DNA from: Saprospiraceae bacterium | GTDB lineage: Bacteria; Bacteroidota; Bacteroidia; Chitinophagales; Saprospiraceae | Length of the DNA stretch: 64,000 bases | Direction of reading: 5' to 3' | Assembly (NCBI GenBank): GCA_016719855.1 | Contig: JADJYH010000004.1 | Coordinates: forward strand, 124,001-188,000 | In this document: one piece after another, positions 1 through 7,959 of the stretch | How the letters are laid out: each line of letters opens with the position of its first letter | Numbering within the stretch: the stretch's first letter is position 1 | Translations under genes and position numbers: made by a program | Notes under the pieces: generated by a model | Databases searched by the model: none | What the model was told of the DNA's origin: nothing | What the model saw: only the letters and a program-made list of their open reading frames with translations

Positions 1-690
1 CTTGAGGCTTTCCATGTCCACTTTCGAGAGGTCCCAGCCACCTGACTCCATGGAGTGCATGAACTCCTTACCGTAGTCAATGATGCCGGATTCGAGCATC
101 TCCCGCATGAGGTCGTTGCCCTCACGGGTACGCTCGCCCACACCTGCAAACACGGAAATACCTTCGTAAGCCTTGGCGATATTGTTTATCAACTCCTGAA
201 TCAATACCGTTTTGCCCACACCTGCACCTCCAAAGAGGCCGATCTTGCCGCCCTTCATGTACGGCTCGATGAGGTCAATCACCTTAATGCCGGTGTAAAG
301 CACTTCTTTTTCAACGGAAAGCTCTTCGTAAGTCGGCGGGCGGCGGTGTATCGGGTATTGTTTTTCACGGGATACCGGGCCGATACCGTCAATGGCCTCG
401 CCCACCACGTTGAACAGGCGGCCCTTGATTGCCTCGCCTACTGGCATGGAGATGGGAATGCCCGTGTCAACGACTTCCATGCCACGGGTCAGGCCGTCGG
501 TGGAGTCCATGGCGATGGTGCGGACGCTGTCCTCGCCGAGGTGGCGCTGTGCTTCGAGCACGAGTACTTCGCCGTTATGGCGGCGCACTTCGAGGGCGCT
601 GAGGATTTCAGGGAGCTTGGAGTTTTCGCCAGAGAAGCTCACGTCCACTACTGCCCCGATGATTTGCTTGATATGGCCGATATTTTTCAT
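1..690 (-). CDS. atpD: F1F0 ATP synthase subunit beta (5' part)
   Basis: The first 230 residues of the catalytic beta subunit of F1 ATP synthase, which makes ATP on the inner face of the cytoplasmic membrane. The reverse strand starts MKNIGHIKQIIGAVVDV and carries the P-loop GGAGVGKTVLIQ near residue 155, followed by FAGVGERTREGNDL, both hallmarks of AtpD. The gene is open to the window edge, so roughly the C-terminal half (the family has about 460-500 residues) lies outside. The ATG at 690-688 is the only sensible start, and a textbook Bacteroidota promoter lies about 75 bases upstream. Identification is firm; only completeness is unknown. Confidence 0.95.
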   Translation of the reverse strand, partial: MKNIGHIKQIIGAVVDVSFSGENSKLPEILSALEVRRHNGEVLVLEAQRHLGEDSVRTIAMDSTDGLTRGMEVVDTGIPISMPVGEAIKGRLFNVVGEAIDGIGPVSREKQYPIHRRPPTYEELSVEKEVLYTGIKVIDLIEPYMKGGKIGLFGGAGVGKTVLIQELINNIAKAYEGISVFAGVGERTREGNDLMREMLESGIIDYGKEFMHSMESGGWDLSKVDMESLK

Positions 691-763
691 AAAAACTTGA
701 AGTGTTTAGTTTGTCAGGCAAGAAATTTCCGCTTGCTGGGCAACCCCCTCCCGAAAATCGGCG

Positions 764-793
764 CAAAGATACACTTTCAGGGTAGTTTGCAAA
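764..793 (-). promoter_or_regulatory. Predicted promoter of atpD
   Basis: On the minus strand TTTG (793-790) is followed after 18 bases by TATCTTTG (771-764), a perfect match to the Bacteroidota pattern TTTG - about 19 bases - TAnnTTTG. It lies about 75 bases before the atpD ATG, which would leave a short leader. Visible match; activity is inferred. Confidence 0.65.
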
Positions 794-891
794 CTCTGAG
801 GAAAGGAAAATGAAAAAGTTGGAAAGATTTTGAAGGCAAGACTTGGCACAAATTCTTGGGCACAATTTGCGTAGCAACCAAAAAGCAAAGC

Positions 892-920
892 GTCGGAATT
901 GAAAAGCACCCAATTCCGAC
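892..920 (-). terminator. Stem-loop after the pectate lyase gene
   Basis: A perfect 10-bp stem GTCGGAATTG / CAATTCCGAC (892-901 with 911-920) lies 11 bases beyond the stop of the gene at 932-2926. On the minus strand it is followed by a T-rich stretch. It probably ends that transcript ahead of the atpD promoter. Confidence 0.6.
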
Positions 921-931
921 ACTTTTGAGTA

Positions 932-2926
932 TCAGAACCCAACCAACACCCGCTCCGAACACCGTAGGTAGTCGTTCCAAAAATGCAGGAAATAAACGCC
1001 TGCCGTTAATCCGTTCAAATCTACTGTTCCTTGGCCATTTTGAATGGAGGAACTGCGTTGCAGCCGCCCATTTACATCGTAGAGTGCTACTTGAACGGGC
1101 AGCCGCAACTCGTCCAGTACTTCTACTTCGATTTTTCCTTCGGAAAAATTGCGGCGCAGCCGAAGCCAATCTGCTGATGAAACCAACTGCACAGCGACGG
1201 TCTTCAGGTACTCCCGGCTACCATCATTGTTGAGTAGCACGAGGCGGTAGTAGTGCGTTCCGCTTGGCACTTTTTCATCGTGTAGCTGATAGTGGATGGC
1301 ATGGTACTCGTTTTTTGCCGCAAGGCGGCCAATCGTTTCAAAATCATGGCCATCCTCGCTGCGCTCAATGAGGAAAGCCTCGCTGGCAACGGTGTTTTCA
1401 GCCGTCCAGCGGAGCAGGACCTTGCGCTCGGCGGCAATCGGAATTGCTTGAAAATCAACCAGTTCCGTGGCTAAGGTCGTGATCCCGCTCACGAGGCTTT
1501 CGGCGAGTTGGTTGAGGTAACATTCCAGATTAGTGTAGCCAGCAATGCCCGTCAGCACGACCGAAAGCTGTGCGCCATTGTGGTCCTGTATGTTCGGGTC
1601 GAGGCCGTAGGAGGCATAAATATTTTCCCACGCATCGGGCATGCCATCATTGTCGGTATCAGTAGGTGCAGTGGGCTGGCTGCTGAAATCGAGCAGGAAT
1701 GCGTCGTGGTAGTAGTCCTCCCCATCCACGGGGTTTGGGTCAATGGTGTTGCTGTTGATGAACTTGAGCAGGCGGCGGTTCATGCTGTCACGCCCCATGC
1801 TGCTGTGGCCGTTGAAGGCTCCTGCATTGGTGAAAATATGGGCGTCCAAATTGCTTGATGGTGTGTATGAAATGGACGGATAATTGAACCTTGAATTGCG
1901 CAGCGTAGCCACACCATTCTCTGTGTTGGGGTTATACAGGTTGAAATCATTGCAGCAATAAAACAACTCGTAATCAGCATAGCTGGGGTAGAGGTTCATC
2001 GTATTGTCGTCGGCAAAAAGCTCGTTGCCACTGTGGTCGAGCATCGGGTGGTGGAACATGGCACCGCCATAGCTCGGCCTTGCCACGGTGCGGTTTCCGA
2101 TGAAATTTGGCTCCATCAAAAACTCGTCCAGCGGCTCGTAATAGATTTGGATGGGCATGTCCCAGAGCAGGTTGTTGGAGAACTCGAATCGGAACGGGTG
2201 GGCGAGGCAGTCATCGTCGCCGGGGCTTTCGGCGCTCGGTTCGCAGGAGATTTCGGGCATACGGCCACCGATGCGGTTCCAGACGTTGTGGTGGATACTC
2301 ACGTCGTCCTTCGGGTGGTCGGTGGTGGAGTAGTTCATCAACATGCCACCGAGGTAGTAGTGCCCGCCGAGCGTCTCCGCCAATTGGCAATTGGAGATGG
2401 TGATGTTCGAGCTGCGGGAAAGCTGTACGCACTCGTCAATGGCGTTGGCGAAGGAGCAGTGGTCAACGACGATGTTCCGAGCGCCGTCGAGCCGCAGGGC
2501 GTCGTCCAAGACCCAACCGTTGCCGGGGCGCACGTCCTCGGTGTTTGGGCGGGAGTTCAGGTGCCGGATGATGACGTTTTGCGCCAGCCCGGAAGGCTCG
2601 TAATAATCGTCGAGGAGGATGCCCCGCACCGTGATGCCGCCCGGCGAGGTCTGCCCGGCGATGTAGCAGTTGCCCCATTCAATCTCCGCCGCACAGTCAA
2701 TGATGCCGCTGACCTTGAACAGGATGTACTTCGCCCCCGACTGGCTGAGGCCGAAGTTCAGGGAGCCGGGGCCCGTGCAATTGAGGTTGGTCACATAATA
2801 GACCGTGCCGCCCCGACCGCCCGTGGTCGTCGTGGTTCCGAAACCCTCGGCACCGGGGAAGGCGGGGATTTGCGCTGCACAAAAGGAAAAAGCAAAAAGT
2901 GCAAAAACAATCGTGGTGAACTTCAT
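932..2926 (-). CDS. Secreted pectate-lyase-like protein with T9SS sorting domain
   Basis: A 664-residue exported protein related to polysaccharide lyases of the pectate lyase type. After a signal peptide (MKFTTIVFALFAFSFCAAQ) comes the family start IPAFPGAEGFG and a beta-helix region (about residues 20-420) with VIIRHLNSRP, IVVDHCSFANAIDE and VSIHHNVWNR, matching the Asp/His-rich ladders of this fold. A Ca-binding-like stretch TDTDNDGMPDAWE follows, then a C-terminal Ig-like T9SS sorting domain ending GLTAGVYFLHFW...VLVGF. It is predicted to cleave pectin-like polysaccharide outside the cell; the substrate is inferred. The start at 2926 is chosen because the signal peptide begins there; an upstream in-frame start would add 16 unlikely residues. 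The adjacent regulator (3032-4309) has a sugar-binding sensor and may control it. Confidence 0.85.
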   Translation of the reverse strand: MKFTTIVFALFAFSFCAAQIPAFPGAEGFGTTTTTGGRGGTVYYVTNLNCTGPGSLNFGLSQSGAKYILFKVSGIIDCAAEIEWGNCYIAGQTSPGGITVRGILLDDYYEPSGLAQNVIIRHLNSRPNTEDVRPGNGWVLDDALRLDGARNIVVDHCSFANAIDECVQLSRSSNITISNCQLAETLGGHYYLGGMLMNYSTTDHPKDDVSIHHNVWNRIGGRMPEISCEPSAESPGDDDCLAHPFRFEFSNNLLWDMPIQIYYEPLDEFLMEPNFIGNRTVARPSYGGAMFHHPMLDHSGNELFADDNTMNLYPSYADYELFYCCNDFNLYNPNTENGVATLRNSRFNYPSISYTPSSNLDAHIFTNAGAFNGHSSMGRDSMNRRLLKFINSNTIDPNPVDGEDYYHDAFLLDFSSQPTAPTDTDNDGMPDAWENIYASYGLDPNIQDHNGAQLSVVLTGIAGYTNLECYLNQLAESLVSGITTLATELVDFQAIPIAAERKVLLRWTAENTVASEAFLIERSEDGHDFETIGRLAAKNEYHAIHYQLHDEKVPSGTHYYRLVLLNNDGSREYLKTVAVQLVSSADWLRLRRNFSEGKIEVEVLDELRLPVQVALYDVNGRLQRSSSIQNGQGTVDLNGLTAGVYFLHFWNDYLRCSERVLVGF

Positions 2927-3031
2927 TAGCAGGTTTTTTTGTGGACAAAGCACGGCGAAATGACACTTGAACACAGGGAATTTTGCGCCAAAAACGGGTA
3001 AAAAGGCGCAAGTGGGGGAGAATTTGAAAAA

Positions 3032-4309
3032 TTAAGAAGTCTGAAATTCCTTCGGCGAGCTGCCGAAATACTTTTTAAACACCTTGGAAAAATAGGCCGG
3101 GTCGGTGAAGCCGAGCGCCCACGCCACTTCTGAAACATTTGATTTGCCCTCCCGCAGCATGGCCGCCGCCTGCTCCATTTTCAGCATGATGATAAAATGG
3201 TGTGGCGAGGTGTCCAGCTCTTCCCGGAAGGTGCGCTGCAACTGGCGCAGGCTCACGTTGGCTGCCGAGGCGAGGTCTTCCGGGCGCAGGTCGTCGTGCA
3301 TCCGCTCCAAAACAATGGCCCGCAGCCGGTCGAAAAGTTCGGCGTTAGGCAAATGGGGGCGCTCCGTTTCCGGTTCGGCGGCCCAGTTCCCGGCAGGGGT
3401 TTGCGCTACCTCCGCTTGGCGGGGCATGTTGCGCAAGCGCCGAATCAAAAGGTATTGCCGCAAGGCAACAAAGAGCCCCAGCAGCACCGCCACCCCCAGT
3501 AGCACGAAGCCCTTTTTGCCCGAAAAACGCCACGCCTTGGTGAGCGTGTCGGGTTCGCCCGTCAGGCGGCAGACCCGCCAGCGGGGCGGGAAGCCGAAGG
3601 TGGTATCGCCCTGCCAACTCGCATAGCTGAATGGTTCAATCACGTCGTTTTCATCGAAATTTTCAAGCTTCACTTGGGCATCCATGTCGTTGAGGCAAAA
3701 GTCGAGGCGGAAGGCCGTGCCCCGCTGTGCATGGACGCCAAGTGCCGCCCAGGGCAGCGCAAACTCCAACGTCCAGCCGCCGTCCACGTCGCTTTCGTCG
3801 TTCAGGCTGCCCTGCAATTTCGTCTTGAAATCGAATGCAACGGTGGCCAGCCCAGTGTCCTTTGGCGTTTGGTATTCTTCCCGAATGAGGTTTTTGTCGC
3901 CTTTGAAGATTGCATAGTCGCCGCCCACATCCATGATGAACTGGTAGTCGTTAACGTCCATGTGCTCCCGGCTGTCGGCCAGCGGATCGAGGTAAATCTC
4001 GACCGCATCGCCGAGGTTGAGGGTGGGATTGTTGGTGCCGCTTCGCAATTTGACCAATTGTTTGTCGCTGATTTCGGCGAGGCCAAACAGGAACAGCTCG
4101 TCCCAAGCCAGCCGCAGCGCCACCCGGTTGCTATCGGCGGTGCGTGGGTTTTTTACGGAGAAAAAAAGGGGGTCGCCGTCCCAGTCATCTGGTTGGCCGT
4201 CAATGTTGATGGATTGCGAAGCAAAGGGAATGGCCAGCGTGTCTTGGGCGAGGCAGCAAGTAGCGGCAAGTTGGATTGAGAAGCAAAAAATGGCCAGTCG
4301 GAAAAGCAT
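3032..4309 (-). CDS. Membrane AraC-type regulator with CBM9-like extracytoplasmic sensor
   Basis: A 425-residue one-component regulator. It starts with a signal peptide (MLFRLAIFCFSIQLAATCCLAQ), then an extracytoplasmic domain (about 23-245) whose INIDGQPDDWDG, LRLAWDELFLFGLAEISD and NLGDAVEIYLDP are typical of carbohydrate-binding module 9. A single membrane span (FVLLGVAVLLGLFVALRQYLL, near 265) leads to a cytoplasmic AraC helix-turn-helix (about 320-425; LASAANVSLRQLQRTFREEL, then the second helix pair ending AYFSKVFKKYFGSSPKEF). Known for the families: CBM9 binds sugars and AraC domains bind DNA. Inferred: it senses a glycan breakdown product and regulates the lyase gene 105 bases downstream and perhaps the TonB receptor upstream. 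The ATG at 4309 is chosen over an upstream in-frame start because the signal peptide begins there. Confidence 0.8.
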   Translation of the reverse strand: MLFRLAIFCFSIQLAATCCLAQDTLAIPFASQSINIDGQPDDWDGDPLFFSVKNPRTADSNRVALRLAWDELFLFGLAEISDKQLVKLRSGTNNPTLNLGDAVEIYLDPLADSREHMDVNDYQFIMDVGGDYAIFKGDKNLIREEYQTPKDTGLATVAFDFKTKLQGSLNDESDVDGGWTLEFALPWAALGVHAQRGTAFRLDFCLNDMDAQVKLENFDENDVIEPFSYASWQGDTTFGFPPRWRVCRLTGEPDTLTKAWRFSGKKGFVLLGVAVLLGLFVALRQYLLIRRLRNMPRQAEVAQTPAGNWAAEPETERPHLPNAELFDRLRAIVLERMHDDLRPEDLASAANVSLRQLQRTFREELDTSPHHFIIMLKMEQAAAMLREGKSNVSEVAWALGFTDPAYFSKVFKKYFGSSPKEFQTS

Positions 4310-4353
4310 GTAGGTGATTTTATGGGGCGAAAATAGGGCGGAATCACCATATA

Positions 4354-4390
4354 AAAGGCCGGGTGGCTCGAAGTAAGTCACCCGGTCTTT
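4354..4390 (-). terminator. Stem-loop after the TonB receptor gene
   Basis: AAAGGCCGGGTG (4354-4365) pairs with CACCCGGTCTTT (4379-4390), with one wobble-type mismatch, 14 bases past the receptor stop codon. The outer A/T pairs supply U-runs on either strand. It separates the receptor from the regulator gene. Confidence 0.6.
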
Positions 4391-4404
4391 CAGTAAGGCG
4401 GCAT

Positions 4405-6435
4405 TTAAAACCTCACCCCCACCGAAACATTCCCGCTCTGCCCATCCGAAGGCCAGATGCCGGGGCCAGGATAAAACGATGGTCGCTTCGTAAAGTACTG
4501 ATTGTCAAGCACATTGCTCAAGTTCATACGCAGCGTCACGTTGCCAGTGATGCGCCAAGTGGCGTTCAAATCCAGCAAGCCATAGGCTGGCACCAACCCA
4601 ACTGCACCCGTGGTGGAGGGCTTAACCGTGTTCAATGGATCAGCGAAACTCTCGGCAGTGTAGCTGTACAAAGCCGAGAAACTGAAGGTTTTGTACTTGA
4701 GTGTGAAGCCGCTGCGGGAAATCCAAGCTGGCACGCTTTCCACCTTGTTGCCGCTGATGTCCACGTTTTCGTTGCCAACCCGGATGGCGGCGTCCTCATA
4801 CTTGGCGTCCATGTAGGCACTGGAGGTAAATACGCTGGCCCGCCACGGACCACCTAGTTTGAAAGAATACTCGCCAAACAATTCCACGCCTTGCGTCACC
4901 GAGTTGCCAATATTGGTGCGAAAGATGTAGAAGTCGCTGTCCTGTTGGATGGCCTGGTTGCCGAGGCGGTGGTTGTACTGTACCCTGAACACGCCCAAGT
5001 CCCAGCGGAAGCCACCCGCCGTGCCCCGATAGCCCGCTTCAAGGTTATAGCCTTGTGCGTCCTTCAAGTTTTTGTCCGATTTCTCCAGTAGCGAGCCGGG
5101 GATGATATCCTTGAAAATGACTGGGCGATACGCCTGCGACCACCCGGCGTAGAGCGTTTGAAGGTCGCCTAATCGGTAGTCGGCATTGAAGCCAAACAAG
5201 GGAAATTTGTGCTCGATGGTATTGGGCACTTGGTCGTTAGGCAGGTAGGAGATGTAGCCCGACATTTTCGACTCCCCCATTTCTACCCTGACGCCGGGGC
5301 TGACGCTGAAGTTTTTGGTGATTTGGAAAAGGTTTTCCACAAACAGCGCCACGTTCTGCGTCTTGAAGTGCATGTCACGCCCCCATTTACCATCGGCTAC
5401 CGTGAGGTCGTAGTCAGAGGCGGTAGTGCCTTTGCCTTGCTGGCGGCGGTGCAGGTCATTGTTGATGAACTGCACCCCGGCGGCGAGCGTGGCCGTTTTT
5501 TTACCCAAAAAATAGCTGTGCAAAAAGCGCAGCTCGGACGTGTAGCTGTGGTAATTGTCAATGTCCACCTGCCGGGGAGCGAAGGCGAGCGTGGAAGGGT
5601 CCAGCGCATCCACCGTAGTGGCGGGCTTGTCGAACATGACGCTGTTGCGGCTGCCGAACACGGCGGAGGTCGTCCATTTCAGCTTCGTTTTTTCACCCAA
5701 AATCCAGTCGAGATTGATAGACGGCACGTAAATATCGGGGCTGTAGTAGTTGCGGCTGCGGGTGGACTGGCGTGGATTCTCATGGAACATGCTGTCGGTC
5801 AATTGACCTGCCAATTGGATGAGGTATTCCGAGTGCGAAAACTCCGCCGTGAGTGCCAGGTTTTTGGTGGCCCGGTAGCGCAGCATGACCGATTGTCCAT
5901 TGAAGTCGCTGCGGCTGTCGTCCCGGTAGCCGTCGCTGACCCGCTTGCTGTAGTAGGCGTAGTATTCCAGCTTGCCCAGCTTGCCGCCGATGGCATTGTA
6001 GGTACTCAAAAGCCCGAACGAGCCGATGGAATTGACCGTCTCCAAGCCGATGGTGCGGGAGGTGTCAGGCTGTTTGACGACGTAGTTGAGCATACCACCA
6101 AACTGCTGACCATATTGCAGCGCCCCTGTGCCACGCACCAGTTCGATGCGCTCCACAGCCTCCATCGGCAAGGTAAAATGGCTGGCCGGGTAGCCGTACA
6201 GGTCGGTGTTGGTGATGACGCCGTTCTTGCGGATGTTGAACTCCCAGCCTCGGTGCGGGTCGAGCCCACGGGTGGAAATATTGACTTGGTTGCCCGTGCC
6301 GTCCATGTCGTACACAAAGACGCCTGGCACTTTGGCAAAAATCTGCCGGGGCGATTTTTCGGCGATGTTGGCGTCGGTGGATTGCAGGTTGATGACCTCG
6401 TTTTTCTTGCCCGCCCAGATGAAAGCATCCTGCAC
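4405..6435 (-). CDS. FecA-like TonB-dependent receptor, 5' end missing
   Basis: The plug and barrel of an outer-membrane TonB-dependent receptor of the FecA (iron-siderophore) group. The plug region has NIAEKSPRQIFAKVPGVFVY, NISTRGLDPHRGWEFNIRKN and VERIELVRGTGALQYGQQFG; the protein ends in a barrel strand finishing NVSVGVRF. The only in-frame start candidate is GTG at 6435, in the middle of conserved sequence. Coding continues upstream to 6489 (PEPETVSGARNSVERLPAVQ) and is then closed by TAA at 6490-6492. No signal peptide is present in this frame, so the reading as given could not be exported. Nearby fragments in other frames (ILAQSP, then PITDTLKKS) look like remains of the signal-peptide end. 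Either the 5' end is decayed or bases are missing from the sequence. The ligand is unknown. Confidence 0.8.
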   Translation of the reverse strand: MQDAFIWAGKKNEVINLQSTDANIAEKSPRQIFAKVPGVFVYDMDGTGNQVNISTRGLDPHRGWEFNIRKNGVITNTDLYGYPASHFTLPMEAVERIELVRGTGALQYGQQFGGMLNYVVKQPDTSRTIGLETVNSIGSFGLLSTYNAIGGKLGKLEYYAYYSKRVSDGYRDDSRSDFNGQSVMLRYRATKNLALTAEFSHSEYLIQLAGQLTDSMFHENPRQSTRSRNYYSPDIYVPSINLDWILGEKTKLKWTTSAVFGSRNSVMFDKPATTVDALDPSTLAFAPRQVDIDNYHSYTSELRFLHSYFLGKKTATLAAGVQFINNDLHRRQQGKGTTASDYDLTVADGKWGRDMHFKTQNVALFVENLFQITKNFSVSPGVRVEMGESKMSGYISYLPNDQVPNTIEHKFPLFGFNADYRLGDLQTLYAGWSQAYRPVIFKDIIPGSLLEKSDKNLKDAQGYNLEAGYRGTAGGFRWDLGVFRVQYNHRLGNQAIQQDSDFYIFRTNIGNSVTQGVELFGEYSFKLGGPWRASVFTSSAYMDAKYEDAAIRVGNENVDISGNKVESVPAWISRSGFTLKYKTFSFSALYSYTAESFADPLNTVKPSTTGAVGLVPAYGLLDLNATWRITGNVTLRMNLSNVLDNQYFTKRPSFYPGPGIWPSDGQSGNVSVGVRF

Positions 6436-6758
6436 GGCAGGCAGGCGTTCAACGCTGTTGCGAGCGCCACTGACTGTCTCGGGTTCAGGTTAAGATTTTT
6501 TCAACGTATCGGTGATTGGGCAAGGATGGTTTGAGTACAAAATTAAGTGAATAATACCACTTTGACATTAATAGAAAAAAAATGGGAATCGGTTGAGAAT
6601 AAATAGCTGATTGAAATAATGAAATGCAAAGTTACGACCCCATGCCGGGGGGGGATGCCACATATAGCTTAAAAGCTACTTAGAATATGATTGGTAGGGG
6701 CTACATGAAGTGCAAATGTCATTTCTTCACTAGCATGAAACCTGTTTCATGCTATCAA

Positions 6759-7289
6759 TTAACAATCATAGAATGACCAATTACCCAGCCTACCTTCTTG
6801 TTGGCAAGCTGCACCTTGTACCATTGAGGAATAGGGAAAAGTATTACCTGCTTCATCTGTCATTTTGGTTTCCAACAGAATGACAGATTCATTAATTTTT
6901 AAACTGGCAATTTTTGGAGCGTTAGCAGATGGCTCACTTTGCAAATGGATATTATTACTGCCGATATATCCTGTAGAATTTCCAGCGGGATTTTGTTTTT
7001 TGGCAGGCACGGTAGTGGAAGGAGTGTAAAGCCCTTTGGGTTTATCTCCTTTCTTATTTGGCCTGGCAAAGCTTTCGGGCGATTGGTTTTCTCGTGGTGT
7101 TTGCGATGCTTTTCCAAGTGAATCTGCAAGCGACTCCATGGTGGTTGGTGCGGGGTCTGGGGAAGGGGTGACAGCCGTCGTATCGTGTGATTGTTGGGGC
7201 GGTTCAGAAGCAGGTGCATCATTGGAGCAACCAGCGGAGAACATTGAAACAATTAGTAGAATGAGTAGGGAAATATGCCTTATTGCCAT
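6759..7289 (-). CDS. Lipoprotein with C-terminal SH3-like domain
   Basis: A 176-residue predicted lipoprotein: hydrophobic leader followed by the lipobox FSAGC (Cys21). Residues about 22-105 are low-complexity and rich in Pro, Ser, Thr and Lys, like a spacer from the membrane. Residues about 106-176 (GYIGSNNIHLQSEPSANA...LLETKMTDEAGNTFPY...GNWSFYDC) resemble a bacterial SH3 domain, which in related proteins binds cell-wall or protein ligands. Cys161 and Cys176 could pair. It is 40 bases downstream of another lipoprotein gene (7330-7872), so the two may be co-transcribed. The specific role is unknown. Confidence 0.6.
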   Translation of the reverse strand: MAIRHISLLILLIVSMFSAGCSNDAPASEPPQQSHDTTAVTPSPDPAPTTMESLADSLGKASQTPRENQSPESFARPNKKGDKPKGLYTPSTTVPAKKQNPAGNSTGYIGSNNIHLQSEPSANAPKIASLKINESVILLETKMTDEAGNTFPYSSMVQGAACQQEGRLGNWSFYDC

Positions 7290-7329
7290 GAGGAGTTTAA
7301 TTTTTTTAAAGTGTTTAGTTCGCCAGTAA

Positions 7330-7872
7330 TTAATTGTTTTTCTTTCCGGTAGTATCGGCTGGCGGCAATTGGGTATTGTAATGATTGACAGGTTTGCCTT
7401 TCACTTCAACCAGGGTTTCATTTTCAAATTTTGCTTCATAAGTCAATGACCCATCAGGTGCCCATTTGCGCAGGTAACCGTCCTTTTTACCTTTATTGAA
7501 TTGAACTATAAACTCAGGCTTGCCGTCCTCGTACCAAATTGTATCGCCACCCTGTTTCAGGCCTTCTTCATAATATTGGACTTCCTTGGTTTTTCCACTG
7601 GGATAATAAATCACGGTGCGGCCTACCTGTTGGTCGTCCTTAAAAATCTTCTCAGCTTTAATCGGTCCATCAGGATAGTAGTCGGTCATTTTGCCTTCTT
7701 TCTTGCCATTGATTTCAAAGTAGCGGCGGGAAATTTCACCCGATCCGTACTGTTGGATTTTTTCTACCGGGTTAGCGTTTTTGTTGCAAGCCAAGAAAAG
7801 CAGCATAGTAAAGCAGCCAAAGCAAAGGATTTTGTTCCAGGAAGCCTTGGCATGGAGAGTCTTGAAATGCAT
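7330..7872 (-). CDS. Lipoprotein with MORN-like repeats (YwqK-type)
   Basis: A 180-residue protein with leader and lipobox LFLAC (Cys29) and several repeats of the kind Y-x-x-G-x-x-x: YGSGEISRRYFEINGKKEG, YYPDGPIKAEKIFKDDQQVG, YYPSGKTKEVQYYEEGLKQG, WYEDGKPEFIVQFNKGKKDG and WAPDGSLTYEAKF. Such MORN-variant repeats occur in proteins often named YwqK-family antitoxins in databases, but no toxin partner is visible here and I would not assign that role. Likely anchored in the outer membrane facing the periplasm. It lies just upstream of the SH3-like lipoprotein gene on the same strand. Confidence 0.65.
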   Translation of the reverse strand: MHFKTLHAKASWNKILCFGCFTMLLFLACNKNANPVEKIQQYGSGEISRRYFEINGKKEGKMTDYYPDGPIKAEKIFKDDQQVGRTVIYYPSGKTKEVQYYEEGLKQGGDTIWYEDGKPEFIVQFNKGKKDGYLRKWAPDGSLTYEAKFENETLVEVKGKPVNHYNTQLPPADTTGKKNN

Positions 7873-7899
7873 ATACTCGAGTTTTTGAGAAATAAAAAG

Positions 7900-7934
7900 A
7901 AAAAGAGACTACAGCAAACAAGTAGTCTCTTTTT
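7900..7934 (-). terminator. Strong stem-loop terminator after the haloperoxidase gene
   Basis: A perfect 13-bp stem, AAAAAGAGACTAC (7900-7912) with GTAGTCTCTTTTT (7922-7934), 25 bases past the stop at 7960. The A/T ends give a U-run in the minus-strand transcript. It separates the haloperoxidase gene from the two lipoprotein genes. Confidence 0.8.
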
Positions 7935-7959
7935 CAAGTTCAAAGAAAATAAATAGTTA

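Noticed and set aside
2033..2929. 298-residue plus-strand open frame opposite the lyase gene
   Set aside because: The shadow of the minus-strand lyase; Val/Gly/Ala/Arg-rich composition and no family match.
5209..6534. 441-residue open frame on the plus strand opposite the TonB receptor
   Set aside because: It is the complement of a clearly conserved coding region, with His/Val/Arg-rich composition and no recognisable domain or signal.
7330..7872. YwqK-like MORN protein considered as an antitoxin
   Set aside because: No toxin gene adjacent; the protein is a lipoprotein outside the cytoplasm, and the antitoxin label rests only on database naming.
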